A DNA stretch of 64,000 nt from Pseudomonas marvdashtae. Lineage in GTDB: Bacteria; Pseudomonadota; Gammaproteobacteria; Pseudomonadales; Pseudomonadaceae. The DNA lies in the NCBI RefSeq assembly GCF_014268655.2, contig NZ_JABWQX020000001.1, positions 1,022,001 through 1,086,000 on the forward strand, written 5' to 3'. Below the pieces are notes generated by a model, which saw only the letters and a list, made by a program, of their open reading frames with translations, did not search any database and was not told the DNA's origin. Positions 19,372-29,453 of the stretch are shown here, piece after piece (position 1 is the stretch's first letter; every line of letters begins with the position of its first letter). The position numbers were made by a program, and so were the translations under genes.

Positions 19372-20688
19372 TTACCAGCAGATGCCTTCGGTCCGGCCAC
19401 TCGGGGAGGTGGCCTTGGACATGAAACCAACCAGGTCGATGACCTGTTTGCCTTCCGGTACGTTCTCGGTCAGCGCGCGGAACTTCTCGTCGCGGTTACC
19501 GAGGATGATGATGTCGGAGTTGTCGATCACCGCGTCGAAGTCGGAATTGAGCAAGGACGAGACGTGAGGAATCTTCGACTCGATGTAATCCTTGTTCGCA
19601 CCGTGGACGCGTGCGTATTCGACGTTGCTGTCGTAGATCTTCAGGTCGAAACCCTTGCCGATCAGCATTTCCGCCAGTTCCACCAGTGGGCTTTCACGCA
19701 GGTCGTCGGTGCCGGCCTTGAAGCTCAGGCCCAGCAGGGCGACTTTGCGCTTGTCGTGGCTGGAGACGATGTCGAAGGCGTTCTGCACCTGGGATTCGTT
19801 GCTGCGCATCAGCGAGTTGAGCAGCGGCGCTTCCACGTCCAGCGAGCTTGCGCGGTAGGTCAGGGCGCGCACGTCTTTTGGCAGGCACGAGCCGCCGAAA
19901 GCGAAGCCTGGGCGCATGTAGTACTGGGACAGGTTCAGGACCTTGTCCTGGCAGACTACGTCCATCACTTCACGACCATCGACGCCGACGGCCTTGGCGA
20001 TGTTGCCGATCTCGTTGGCGAAGGTCACCTTGGTGGCGTGCCAGACGTTGCAGGTGTACTTGATCATCTCGGCAACGGCGATGTCCTTGCGGATGATCGG
20101 TGCGTCGAGTTCTTCGTACAGCGATTGCAGGACGTCGCCGGAGGCGGTGTCGAATTCGCCGATGACGGTCATTGGCGGCTGGTCGTAGTCCTTGATCGCG
20201 GTGCTTTCACGCAGGAACTCAGGGTTGACCGCGACGCCGAAATCGACGCCGGCTTTCTTGCCGGAGCAGTCTTCGAGGATTGGAATGACCACATTAGCCA
20301 CGGTGCCTGGCAGCACGGTGCTACGAACCACGATGGTATGACGGGTGGTCTTGTCACGCAGGACAAAACCAATCTCGCGGCACACTGCTTCGATGTAGTT
20401 GAGTTCCAGGTCGCCGTTCTTTTTGCTTGGCGTGCCGACACAAATCATCGACAGGTCAGTATCGCGAATTGCTTCGGCGAAGTTGGTGGTACCGCGCAGG
20501 CGACCTGTTTGAATGCCTTGCGCCAACAGCTCGCCAAGACCCGGTTCAACGATCGGAGATTTACCGGCGTTGATCATGTCGATTTTGTCTTTGGCGACAT
20601 CTACGCCAACTACATCATGGCCCCGTGCAGACAGGCAACCGGCACATACTGCACCGACGTAACCCAAACCAAATATGCTAATGCGCAT
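19372..20688 (-). CDS. algD: GDP-mannose 6-dehydrogenase AlgD
   Basis: 438 residues. It oxidises GDP-mannose to GDP-mannuronate with two NAD+, the committed step of alginate synthesis, in the cytoplasm. The N-terminal Rossmann motif ISIFGLGYVGAV is intact. The catalytic cysteine is C268 in FGGSCLPKD, the same number as in P. aeruginosa. The C-terminus EGICW is the family end. Start 20688 (MRISIFG) has a GAGGT ribosome site; seven extra residues in the longer frame are not expected. It is the first gene of the operon, so its upstream region sets transcription. Confidence 0.97.
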   Translation of the reverse strand: MRISIFGLGYVGAVCAGCLSARGHDVVGVDVAKDKIDMINAGKSPIVEPGLGELLAQGIQTGRLRGTTNFAEAIRDTDLSMICVGTPSKKNGDLELNYIEAVCREIGFVLRDKTTRHTIVVRSTVLPGTVANVVIPILEDCSGKKAGVDFGVAVNPEFLRESTAIKDYDQPPMTVIGEFDTASGDVLQSLYEELDAPIIRKDIAVAEMIKYTCNVWHATKVTFANEIGNIAKAVGVDGREVMDVVCQDKVLNLSQYYMRPGFAFGGSCLPKDVRALTYRASSLDVEAPLLNSLMRSNESQVQNAFDIVSSHDKRKVALLGLSFKAGTDDLRESPLVELAEMLIGKGFDLKIYDSNVEYARVHGANKDYIESKIPHVSSLLNSDFDAVIDNSDIIILGNRDEKFRALTENVPEGKQVIDLVGFMSKATSPSGRTEGICW

Positions 20689-20780
20689 CGCATTTACCTC
20701 TGTTTTCACGCCATTAAATGGCCGGAGTTAATAGTGTTCAGCGGTCATCGAGCACTCGGAAGTGTGGAATGCAGGCGCCA

Positions 20781-20809
20781 CAATGCCGTGTGCAGGCATA
20801 CTAAGTTCC
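20781..20809 (-). promoter_or_regulatory. Candidate AlgU-type algD promoter
   Basis: On the - strand GGAACTT (20809-20803) fits the -35 of AlgU (sigma-22) promoters, and lies ~115 bases before the algD ATG. The expected TCtgA -10 is poor at the right spacing (CATTG is there). An inverted repeat, ATGCC...GGCAT (20783-20799), lies between the two. This is a candidate only. Confidence 0.3.
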
Positions 20810-21463
20810 GAGTGTCTAAATAATTGCACTCAAGTTGTGCGCAAAGCGGCCTAGTTGTTATGACCTGCCCTGTTATGCAGCCAGTCCTCGTTGTCGGGAC
20901 GTCCGTGCAAAAGGTCGTTGACCTCCGATTTCTGGCAAAAAGCCCACAAAATCAGAAGCTTGTGTGCTCGTGAGAGCACTTGATAGGGGCACAGCCTTGG
21001 CCTTGTAGGGGGATAGTAGTGGTGCGTTATCTCCCGTCCCTTAAGTGTGGATCCAATTAGACGACCGTTTCGCTAAGTTGTCGTGACAACTCGGTTACTT
21101 CGGACGGCGTCCCACGTAAGTTATCTCGTACACGCTCGGCGAGAATCGTTACGGGTGGTATGAGCCGTGCAATTTCACATAGTTCCGATCCGCTCATCGC
21201 CATTTTCGAAATTTTTCGAAATATTTGCCTAGATGGCACTGCCCTCATATTGATAGCACTTACGGTTTGGCCCTTTAGTTACGGGCGGTTAAAGGGGGTC
21301 GATAGTTTTGTGCCACTACGGATTAAAAATTTTGGTGCCACTACGGAAAAATCTGACATTTGTCGAGTGAAAGAAAAGTTAGCGCGGGGGGTGTTTGATT
21401 TATTGGCGCCAAGAAAGTGGCAAGTTGGGCGGGGAAGTGGGATGACACATACGGCTTCAATCG

Positions 21464-21482
21464 AGGCCCCTTATCGGGGCCT
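21464..21482 (-). terminator. Hairpin after yaaA
   Basis: AGGCCCC (21464-21470) and GGGGCCT (21476-21482) pair with a 5-base loop, 16 bases past the yaaA stop. The T-run after it on the - strand is weak. Confidence 0.55.
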
Positions 21483-21497
21483 GAAAGAGACGTTGCG

Positions 21498-22277
21498 TTA
21501 TTGCGGGGCGTTGTCGCGCAGAAAGACCATTTTTTGCGAAGAGGACTGTTCAGCGTTATAGCGATAACCCTGTACGTCGAAGTGTTTGAGTTGCGCCGGG
21601 TCATTGATGCGTTGCTCTATAACGAACCGACTCATCAGGCCGCGGGCTTTTTTCGCGTAGAAGCTGATGATTTTGTACTGGCCGTTCTTGAGGTCCTTGA
21701 ATTCGGTATCGATGACGCGTGCGTTCAGTGCACTGCGCTTGACCGCCGAGAAGTATTCATTGGACGCCAGGTTCAATAATACGTCGTCGCCCTGGTCGGC
21801 CAGGGCTTCGTTCAGCCACTCGCTGATACGGGTGCCCCAGAATGCATAAAGATCCTTGCCTCGGGCGTTGGCCAGCTTCGTGCCCATTTCCAGGCGATAG
21901 GGTTGCATCAAGTCCAGCGGGCGCAACAGGCCATACAGGCCCGAAAGCATGCGCAAATGTTGCTGGGCGTAATCGAAATCGGCTTCGCCGAGGCTTTGTG
22001 CGTCGAGACCGGTGTAGACATCACCCTTGAAGGCCAGCAGTGCTTGTTTGGCATTGTCTGGCGTAAACGCCGGATTCCAGCTGCCGAACCGCGCAGCGTT
22101 GAGGCCGCCGATCTTGTCGGAAACGTGCATCAGCTCGCTGATCTGGGCCGGTGACAGTTCACGCAACTGCTCGACCAGTTCCTGGGAGTGATCCAGGTAT
22201 TGCGGCAGGGTAAAGCGCTCGATGGCCGGCGGTGTTTCGAAATCGAGGGTCTTGGCGGGGGAAATCACCATCAGCAT
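21498..22277 (-). CDS. yaaA: Peroxide stress protein YaaA
   Basis: 259 residues, full length for the YaaA (DUF328) family. The start [13 protein letters not shown] and the [22 protein letters not shown] end are characteristic. In E. coli YaaA is induced by OxyR and limits free iron and DNA damage under hydrogen peroxide; a DNA-binding fold has been reported. A GGAG site is nine bases before the ATG. It also neighbours the algD region in P. aeruginosa, as known synteny. Confidence 0.93.
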   Translation of the reverse strand: MLMVISPAKTLDFETPPAIERFTLPQYLDHSQELVEQLRELSPAQISELMHVSDKIGGLNAARFGSWNPAFTPDNAKQALLAFKGDVYTGLDAQSLGEADFDYAQQHLRMLSGLYGLLRPLDLMQPYRLEMGTKLANARGKDLYAFWGTRISEWLNEALADQGDDVLLNLASNEYFSAVKRSALNARVIDTEFKDLKNGQYKIISFYAKKARGLMSRFVIEQRINDPAQLKHFDVQGYRYNAEQSSSQKMVFLRDNAPQ

Positions 22278-22386
22278 GCAAACGTCTCCTTTAAGGGTGC
22301 GGCGATTCTAGGGGGTTGTTTGGGGGGACTCCAGCTATTGAGGTGATAGGGGATGGGTGGCGGGCCGGATTGATTGCTGGGAAGCC

Positions 22387-22419
22387 TTTGTGGCGAGGAG
22401 CAAGCTCCCTCGCCACAAA
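22387..22419. repeat. REP element upstream of the deacetylase gene
   Basis: A 33-base inverted repeat: TTGTGGCGAGG and its complement flank GAGCAAGCTC. The same unit recurs at 49590, 54208 and (diverged) 55819. It lies between the divergent yaaA and deacetylase genes. Confidence 0.8.
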
Positions 22420-22512
22420 AGCAGGTTCGCCAAGTAAGGATACGGTCACAGGCCAGTGCTGCCCCAGGATCAGCTATCATCCCGCGCGGGTTTCGTTATG
22501 GAGACATCCCTT

Positions 22513-23637
22513 TTGCGTATCGCCCTTCTTCTATCGGCCTGGTTGCTGAGCCTCGGCGTCATCGCCGCGCCCAACGACGTCGCCACCCTGGACCGCAGCA
22601 CCTGGCCTGAGCAACTCACCAGCCCGACCTTGTTCGATGTGGCCTCGCGGGCCGAGGTCCTGATGTTTGCCCGGGTGTTGCTGGACGTCGATGCCATGGA
22701 CGAAATAGCCCTCAAGCAGTACCTGGGGCTACGCACGGTGAACATGGCAGCGGTCAACGCCCTGCGGGCACGGCTGTGGCAGCGGCTGCTGTCCAGCTAC
22801 AACTTTGCCCAGCGCAGTTGCGGATTGGACGCGTCGTTTTGTTACCTGGTCGAAGACATGGCGACCTTGCGCGAAGAGGCGGGCAGATTCGAGCTCGATG
22901 ACAATTCCTATTACATCAAGTGGGCCGAGCCGAGCCGGATCTTCCATACGCAATATCGGGACGAGCTGCTGCGCAAGGCGGCACTGTTTCCCCAAGTCAG
23001 CAGCGAAGTCGAGCGCTTCGGCGATTACGAACGCAACGGCGAGGCGATGAACGACCGACTGTTCTTGCTGACCTTTGACAGCGGCGCCAACGTCGCGCCG
23101 GACAATACGCCGTGGCTGACCGAGTACCTGCGCAAGTCGAACATCAACGGCACCTTTTTTGTGCTGGGCAAGGATTTCCAGGCGCGGCTGGTGGATCGCT
23201 CGGTCAATGATCTCCAGGCGTTGTATTCCGGGCAATGCGTCGGGGTGCAGGGCTGGGAGTTCCGCTCCCACAGCTATTGGCAGGATTGGCAGGACTCGGT
23301 GCGGCGCAGCGTCGATCTGGTCAAGGGCAAGCTTCCCGAGAATTACGTGCCGCTGTTCCGCCCGCCCCAAGGCCAGCGCCGAGGAGATGCCCAGTCCTTC
23401 TTCAGGACCCAGGGCCTGCAAGTGGCGCTATGGGATATCGATCCCCAGGACAGCACCAACCGCCTCAAGCCCGAGCAAAGCGCCCAGCGTGTGCTGACTC
23501 TGATGTTGCTGTGGCGCCACGGCGTCATCAATTTCAACGCCAAGCAGGATGCGGTCAAAACGGCGATGCCTTGGCTCATTGCGCAAACGGCGCAAAGCGG
23601 GATTGGTTGGGAGGATTGCCAGGACGCGTTTCGCTGA
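22513..23637 (+). CDS. NodB-like polysaccharide deacetylase with degenerate metal site
   Basis: 374 residues from the TTG start. The TTG at 22513 is preferred because GGAGA ends seven bases upstream and it begins a clean signal peptide (RIALLLSAWLLSLGVIAAP); an ATG at 22498 is the alternative. Residues ~30-180 are helical and unassigned. The NodB-like domain has LTFDSG (D189, S190 where TFDDG is usual), FRSHSYW (H253, with no second His of HxxxH) and FRPPQGQR (R283). The catalytic Asp and one His are kept, but two of the three usual metal ligands are missing. It is probably exported. Activity and substrate are unknown; it may be a non-catalytic sugar-binding relative. Confidence 0.75.
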   Translation: MRIALLLSAWLLSLGVIAAPNDVATLDRSTWPEQLTSPTLFDVASRAEVLMFARVLLDVDAMDEIALKQYLGLRTVNMAAVNALRARLWQRLLSSYNFAQRSCGLDASFCYLVEDMATLREEAGRFELDDNSYYIKWAEPSRIFHTQYRDELLRKAALFPQVSSEVERFGDYERNGEAMNDRLFLLTFDSGANVAPDNTPWLTEYLRKSNINGTFFVLGKDFQARLVDRSVNDLQALYSGQCVGVQGWEFRSHSYWQDWQDSVRRSVDLVKGKLPENYVPLFRPPQGQRRGDAQSFFRTQGLQVALWDIDPQDSTNRLKPEQSAQRVLTLMLLWRHGVINFNAKQDAVKTAMPWLIAQTAQSGIGWEDCQDAFR

Positions 23638-23972
23638 AAAGCAAAAGCCCCGTAAACGTTGGGCGAGGAGGGGATTCTGTCGTGCATTCGGGGCGACCGG
23701 ACTTCCGACTTTAACGGCGCGACGGCGGTACGCCAAGGGCTATTCGTCACTCTGAAAAATAAACTTCAAAAAAGCGTCAAAGTACTTTTTCCTGTCATGG
23801 GTTTTGGAGTATCAAGAAGTCAGACCGCCGAAACCTGCAACACAGGTGGCGTCTTCCAAGACCCAGATTGTGTGCAGTTCACCTGAATCCTCGCGGGTGA
23901 ATTCGGTGGCTACCTCGAGGCGCAGCACTGTCACGGTATTGCGTCGAATGGCCCCCACAAAGGTGACCGAGT
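23638..23972. other. Gap upstream of the PhoH-like gene
   Basis: 335 bases without a supported gene. An AAAAGCCCCG stretch follows the deacetylase stop, and an AT-richer part around 23750-23810 could hold a promoter for the next gene. No sigma factor match is strong enough to call. Confidence 0.4.
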
Positions 23973-25367
23973 ATGGATGACCACGGACGTAGCCCTTCCT
24001 CCAACCAGCCAATCCTGTATGTACTCGATACCAACGTATTGATCCACGATCCAAACGCGCTGCTGAACTTCGAAGAACACCACGTTGCCATCCCGATGAC
24101 CGTGCTTGAAGAGCTGGACAAGCTCAAGAGCGGGCATCACAGCGTGGCGGCTGAATGCCGGCAGGCGATCCGCCTGATCGACAAGACCTTGGGCGACGCC
24201 TCGCCCGAAGACGTTGAACTCGGGGTACCGATCCAGCGCGGCAAAAGTGGTCCCAAGGGCTTGCTCTCGATCCTGATGAGCAAACGCACCGAACCCAACC
24301 TGGTGCTGCCTGAACACCTGAACGACAACATCATCATCAACCAGTTGATCGACCTGCACGCGCGCAACAAGGACCAAGCTGTCGTGCTGGTGACCAAAGA
24401 CATCAACATGCGCCTCAAGGCCCGTGCCTGCGGAATCGCGGCGGAGGACTACAGCACCGACCAACTGGTCGACGACGTATCGCTGCTGCCCAACGGCTAC
24501 CACACCATGACCGGCTCCTTCTGGGACCGTGTGAGCAAGGTCGAGACTCGCCAGGACCATGGTCGCACCTGGCACCAGGTGCAACTGATCGACAACCTGC
24601 CGGCAGTGCACATCAATGAATTCATTATCGATGAACAAGGATTCGTCGGCTGGATCAAGGAAATCCAGGTCGACAAGCTGCTGATCCTCGATCTGCACCA
24701 GGAGCCCTTGCTTCACCAGGAGGCGTGGGGCCTCAAACCGCGTGACATCTACCAGAGCCTGGCCTTGTTCGCCTTGCTCGACCCGGACATTCACCTGGTC
24801 AACCTGTCCGGCGCCGCCGGTTCCGGCAAGACCATCCTGGCCCTGGCCGCCGCCATCGAACAGACCATGGTCAGCAAGCGCTACCGGCGCATTATCGCCA
24901 CCCGCAGCGTGCAGGGCCTGGATCAGGAAATCGGCTTCCTGCCCGGCACCGAAGCGGAAAAAATGGAGCCTTGGCTGGGCGCCATCACCGACAACCTCGA
25001 AGCCTTGCACATGGATGATGAAAGCACCCATGGCAGCGTCGATTACATCCTCAGCAAAGTGCCGTTGCAGTTCAAATCCCTCAATTACATCCGAGGCCGC
25101 AGCTTCCAGCAGAGCCTGATCCTGATCGACGAATGCCAGAACCTGACCCCGCACCAGATGAAAACCATCATCACCCGTGCCGGTGCCGGTTCCAAGGTGG
25201 TGTGCCTGGGTAACCTGGCGCAGATCGACACTCCTTACCTGTCCGCGACCAGCTCCGGGTTGACCTACTTGACCGAACGTTTCAAGGATTTCCCAAACGG
25301 GGTCCATATCACCCTGCAGGGCGTACCGCGCTCGATCCTGGCCGAATACGCCGAATCTCACCTGTAA
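23973..25367 (+). CDS. PhoH2-type protein (PIN domain plus PhoH ATPase)
   Basis: 464 residues. The N-terminal PIN nuclease domain starts with YVLDTNVLIHDP and continues with an EELDKLK acidic motif and VTKDINMRLKA near residue 145. The C-terminal PhoH domain has Walker A GAAGSGKT (~residues 280-287) and Walker B LILIDECQN. The family fusion is known as PhoH2, an ATP-dependent RNA helicase/ribonuclease in actinobacteria; the Pseudomonas role is inferred to be RNA processing. AAGGTGA provides the ribosome site. A terminator follows. Confidence 0.92.
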   Translation: MDDHGRSPSSNQPILYVLDTNVLIHDPNALLNFEEHHVAIPMTVLEELDKLKSGHHSVAAECRQAIRLIDKTLGDASPEDVELGVPIQRGKSGPKGLLSILMSKRTEPNLVLPEHLNDNIIINQLIDLHARNKDQAVVLVTKDINMRLKARACGIAAEDYSTDQLVDDVSLLPNGYHTMTGSFWDRVSKVETRQDHGRTWHQVQLIDNLPAVHINEFIIDEQGFVGWIKEIQVDKLLILDLHQEPLLHQEAWGLKPRDIYQSLALFALLDPDIHLVNLSGAAGSGKTILALAAAIEQTMVSKRYRRIIATRSVQGLDQEIGFLPGTEAEKMEPWLGAITDNLEALHMDDESTHGSVDYILSKVPLQFKSLNYIRGRSFQQSLILIDECQNLTPHQMKTIITRAGAGSKVVCLGNLAQIDTPYLSATSSGLTYLTERFKDFPNGVHITLQGVPRSILAEYAESHL

Positions 25368-25375
25368 TCCCAGCC

Positions 25376-25408
25376 AAACCGGGCGACCTCACCGTCGCTC
25401 GGTTTTTT
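25376..25408 (+). terminator. Rho-independent terminator after the PhoH-like gene
   Basis: ACCGGGCGAC (25378-25387) pairs with GTCGCTCGGT (25394-25403), one mismatch, followed by TTTTTT. Confidence 0.9.
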
Positions 25409-25520
25409 ATGGCTTCCACAAGGGGCTTTGCAGTGCCTGGCAATTGCAGGTGCGACAATCAGCCCTGCCGGAATCTGACTCACAGGTTTACAATCGACGC
25501 TCCTGATCAGGAGTTACCCT

Positions 25521-25994
25521 GTGCTGACCCATCTCGATTCCCAAGGTCGCGCCAACATGGTCGACGTGACCGACAAGGCCGTGACGTTCCGTGAAGCCAC
25601 CGCCGAAGCCTTTGTGCGCATGCTGCCCGACACGCTGCAGATGATCGTCAGCGGCGGTCACCCCAAGGGTGATGTGTTCGCCGTTGCGCGTATTGCCGGC
25701 ATCCAGGCGGCCAAGAAAACCAGCGACCTGATTCCGCTCTGCCACCCGCTGATGCTCACCAGCGTCAAGGTCGAGCTCAATGCCGAAGGCGAGGACCGGG
25801 TGCGCATCGTCGCCCGCTGCAAACTGTCGGGGCAGACCGGCGTGGAAATGGAAGCCCTCACCGCCGCCAGCGTCGCCGCGTTGACCATTTATGACATGTG
25901 CAAGGCCGTGGACCGGGGCATGACCATCGAAGGCGTGCGGGTGTTGGAGAAGCTTGGCGGCAAGAGCGGCCACTTCCAGGCGGACGCGTCATGA
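25521..25994 (+). CDS. moaC: Cyclic pyranopterin monophosphate synthase MoaC
   Basis: 157 residues. It acts with MoaA to make cyclic pyranopterin monophosphate, the first molybdenum-cofactor intermediate. Family motifs MVDVTDK, IPLCHPL and [19 protein letters not shown] are clear. The GTG start has AGGAG seven bases upstream. The stop overlaps the moaD ATG (ATGA). Confidence 0.96.
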   Translation: MLTHLDSQGRANMVDVTDKAVTFREATAEAFVRMLPDTLQMIVSGGHPKGDVFAVARIAGIQAAKKTSDLIPLCHPLMLTSVKVELNAEGEDRVRIVARCKLSGQTGVEMEALTAASVAALTIYDMCKAVDRGMTIEGVRVLEKLGGKSGHFQADAS

Positions 25995-26233
25995 ACATCA
26001 CGGTGAAGTTCTTCGCCCGATACCGTGAAGCGCTTGGTGTGGATTCGCTAAAGGTGGAAGGCGATTTCGCCACGGTCGACGATGTGCGCGCGTTGCTCGC
26101 CCAACGTGACGGTGCCGAGGTGCTGAAGGAGCAGAACCTCATGTGCGCCCGCAACGAAGACCTGTGCCAGCTTGATGAACCGCTGTCGGAGGGTGACGAA
26201 GTGGCGTTCTTCCCCACCGTGACCGGAGGCTGA
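25991..26233 (+). CDS. moaD: Molybdopterin synthase small subunit MoaD
   Basis: 80 residues with a ubiquitin-like fold, ending in the required Gly-Gly (FFPTVTGG), which is thiocarboxylated to carry sulfur to MoaE. The start ([13 protein letters not shown]) overlaps the moaC stop by four bases, pointing to translational coupling. Confidence 0.96.
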   Translation: MNITVKFFARYREALGVDSLKVEGDFATVDDVRALLAQRDGAEVLKEQNLMCARNEDLCQLDEPLSEGDEVAFFPTVTGG

Positions 26234-26236
26234 GCC

Positions 26237-26689
26237 ATGGCGATTCGTGTGCAGGCCAATCCATTCGACCCGGGAACCGAAGTCAACGCGATGCACGCGG
26301 CCAACGTCGGCGTCGGGGCGGTCGTGAGTTTTGTCGGCTACGTGCGTGACTTCAACGACGGACTGGATGTGTCTGGCATGTTCCTGGAGCATTATCCGGG
26401 CATGACCGAAAAAGCCCTCGGCAAGATCGCCGACGAGGCCGAGCAGCGCTGGCCATTGCTCAAGCTGGAAGTGCTGCACCGCATCGGCGCCCTGGAGCCG
26501 GGCGAGCCAATCGTCTTCGTCGCCGCCGCCAGCGCCCATCGCCAGGCGGCATTCGATGCCTGCGCCTTTGTCATGGACTACCTCAAGACCCGCGCTCCCT
26601 TCTGGAAAAAGGAAAACACCGCTGACGGCCCGCGCTGGGTTGAAGGGCGGGACAGCGATCACGCGGCGGCGGATCGCTGGAAGTCATAA
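26237..26689 (+). CDS. moaE: Molybdopterin synthase large subunit MoaE
   Basis: 150 residues. It inserts two sulfurs into cyclic pyranopterin monophosphate with MoaD. Motifs include VGAVVSFVGYVRDFN, HYPGMTEKAL, HRIGALEPGEPIVFVAAAS and the active-site KTRAPFWKKE. A GGAGG site overlaps the moaD end, three bases before the ATG gap. It is the last gene of moaCDE and is followed by a bidirectional terminator. Confidence 0.96.
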   Translation: MAIRVQANPFDPGTEVNAMHAANVGVGAVVSFVGYVRDFNDGLDVSGMFLEHYPGMTEKALGKIADEAEQRWPLLKLEVLHRIGALEPGEPIVFVAAASAHRQAAFDACAFVMDYLKTRAPFWKKENTADGPRWVEGRDSDHAAADRWKS

Positions 26690-26699
26690 GCACCTGCAA

Positions 26700-26730
26700 A
26701 AAAAAAGCGCAGCTGTCACGGCTGCGCTGA
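26700..26730. terminator. Bidirectional terminator between moaE and rhlB
   Basis: AGCGCAGC (26706-26713) and GCTGCGCT (26721-26728) form a stem with an A-run on the left (T-run for the - strand). Confidence 0.8.
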
Positions 26731-26752
26731 TCGGACCCATCACTTCAAATAA

Positions 26753-28228
26753 TCAAGAGTGCTTGCGCTCAACCGGCCGCAACAAATGCGTCGGCGGGGT
26801 TTCGCAATTGATCTTTTTCCCCAGCAACGCCTCGATCGACGGCAACTGGTAGGAATCATCCTCGCCGGCGAAGCTGATCGAAACCCCGGCGGCCCCGGCA
26901 CGACCGGTACGGCCGATACGGTGCACGTAATCGTCCGGTACTTCCGGCAGGGTGAAGTTGATAACGTGGCTGATGCCGTCGATGTGGATGCCGCGCCCGG
27001 CCACGTCGGTGGCGACCAGCACGCGGATCTTGCCTTCACGGAAACCTTCGAGCGTCTTGATGCGCTTGTGCTGCGGCACATCGCCCGACAGTTGCGCGGC
27101 GTTGACGCCGTCGCGCACCAGGCGTTCTTCGATGCGGCGCACTTCGTCCTTGCGGTTGGCGAATACCATCACCCGCTCCCAACCGTTGTCGTTGACCAGG
27201 TTGTAGAGCAGCTTGTACTTGTCGGCACCGGCGACTGCGTAGATGTGTTGCTCGACGTTTTCGCTGGCGACGTTCAGCGCCTCGATCTCGACAATGGACG
27301 GGTCGGTGGTCCATTGCTTGGCCAGGTTCATCACATCTTCGGTGAACGTGGCAGAGAACAGCAGCGTCTGGCGTTCGCTCTTTGGCGGCGTCTGGCGAAT
27401 GATCTGACGCACCTGCGGGATGAAGCCCATGTCGAGCATGCGGTCGGCTTCGTCCAACACCATCACTTCGACCATGTCCAAGTGCACGTCGCCGCGCTGG
27501 TTGAAATCCAGCAGGCGGCCCGGTGTTGCGACGAGGATGTCGCAGTGGCGGGCTTCGAGATGCTTGAGCTGCTTGTCGAAGTCCATGCCGCCGACGAACG
27601 TCATCACGTTCAGGCCGGTGTATTTGGTCAGGTCGGCGGCGTCCTTGGCGATCTGCACCACCAGCTCGCGGGTCGGCGCGATGATCAACGCCCGTGGCTC
27701 GCCCATGTAGCGTTCCTTGGGCGGCGGCGTCTGGAGCAGTTGGGTGATGATGGAAATGAGGAATGCCGCGGTCTTGCCGGTGCCGGTCTGGGCACGGCCG
27801 ATGGCGTCTTTGCCGGCCAGGGTGAAACCCAGCACCTGCGCCTGGATGGGCGTGCAATACGGGAAACCCAAGTCGTGGATGGCGTGCATCAGTTCCGGGG
27901 CCAGTTTGAAATCGTGGAAACGGGTCTTGCCTTCCTGGGGCTCTACGGCGAAATCATCGAGCTTCCAGGCGACAACCGGCGGTTTCGGTGCGCGTTCGCG
28001 GCGCGGCTTGGCGGCTTCGGGTGGCCGTTCCGGTGCAGGGGAAACGTCAGGCTCGGTGGCGGCAGCGGGCGCCGACGCTTTTTTATCGCTGGCAACCGGC
28101 GCGGCGCGGCGCGGCTGCTGGGGTGCTTCGGTACGGCTCGGGCCGTGGACCGGCGCGCTGGTGCCAGGCGCGAGCTGCTCGGCCTCGCTTTTACCGAACA
28201 TCTTCTTGAGTGCTTTGAGCACGGTCAT
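26753..28228 (-). CDS. rhlB: DEAD-box RNA helicase RhlB
   Basis: 491 residues. The helicase core has F-x-D-F, PIQAQ, Walker [22 protein letters not shown] and [10 protein letters not shown] motifs. An N-terminal extension of ~95 residues is rich in Pro, Ala and charged residues and is probably disordered, as is common in Pseudomonas RhlB. The enzyme unwinds RNA and in many bacteria joins the RNase E degradosome. No strong ribosome site is seen at the ATG, so the exact start is less sure. Confidence 0.93.
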   Translation of the reverse strand: MTVLKALKKMFGKSEAEQLAPGTSAPVHGPSRTEAPQQPRRAAPVASDKKASAPAAATEPDVSPAPERPPEAAKPRRERAPKPPVVAWKLDDFAVEPQEGKTRFHDFKLAPELMHAIHDLGFPYCTPIQAQVLGFTLAGKDAIGRAQTGTGKTAAFLISIITQLLQTPPPKERYMGEPRALIIAPTRELVVQIAKDAADLTKYTGLNVMTFVGGMDFDKQLKHLEARHCDILVATPGRLLDFNQRGDVHLDMVEVMVLDEADRMLDMGFIPQVRQIIRQTPPKSERQTLLFSATFTEDVMNLAKQWTTDPSIVEIEALNVASENVEQHIYAVAGADKYKLLYNLVNDNGWERVMVFANRKDEVRRIEERLVRDGVNAAQLSGDVPQHKRIKTLEGFREGKIRVLVATDVAGRGIHIDGISHVINFTLPEVPDDYVHRIGRTGRAGAAGVSISFAGEDDSYQLPSIEALLGKKINCETPPTHLLRPVERKHS

Positions 28229-28326
28229 CTCATCGATTGGTTAAGGAATGTACGCCGGCCAGTGTAATGCAAGAAACGGGCGCGGCGTAGTGTGATCGTC
28301 AAAGGACCGGCGTGGCGATTGGCCGC

Positions 28327-29453
<1,127 letters not shown>

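Larger units (their letters stand above)
20710..21497. other. algD upstream control region, no gene supported
   Basis: A 788-base stretch, AT-richer than its surroundings. It holds a direct repeat GTGCCACTACGGA at 21310-21322 and 21335-21347 (25-base period). A symmetric TTTCGAAATTTTTCGAAA block lies near 21205, and a terminator hairpin near the yaaA end. Long algD upstream regions in Pseudomonas bind AlgR, AlgB, AmrZ and other factors; I cannot assign these sites individually. A 63-codon frame (21057-21248, -) shows no family features. Confidence 0.6.

Noticed and set aside
21057..21248. 63-codon frame upstream of algD
   Set aside because: It has no ribosome site or family pattern, and lies in a region expected to be regulatory.
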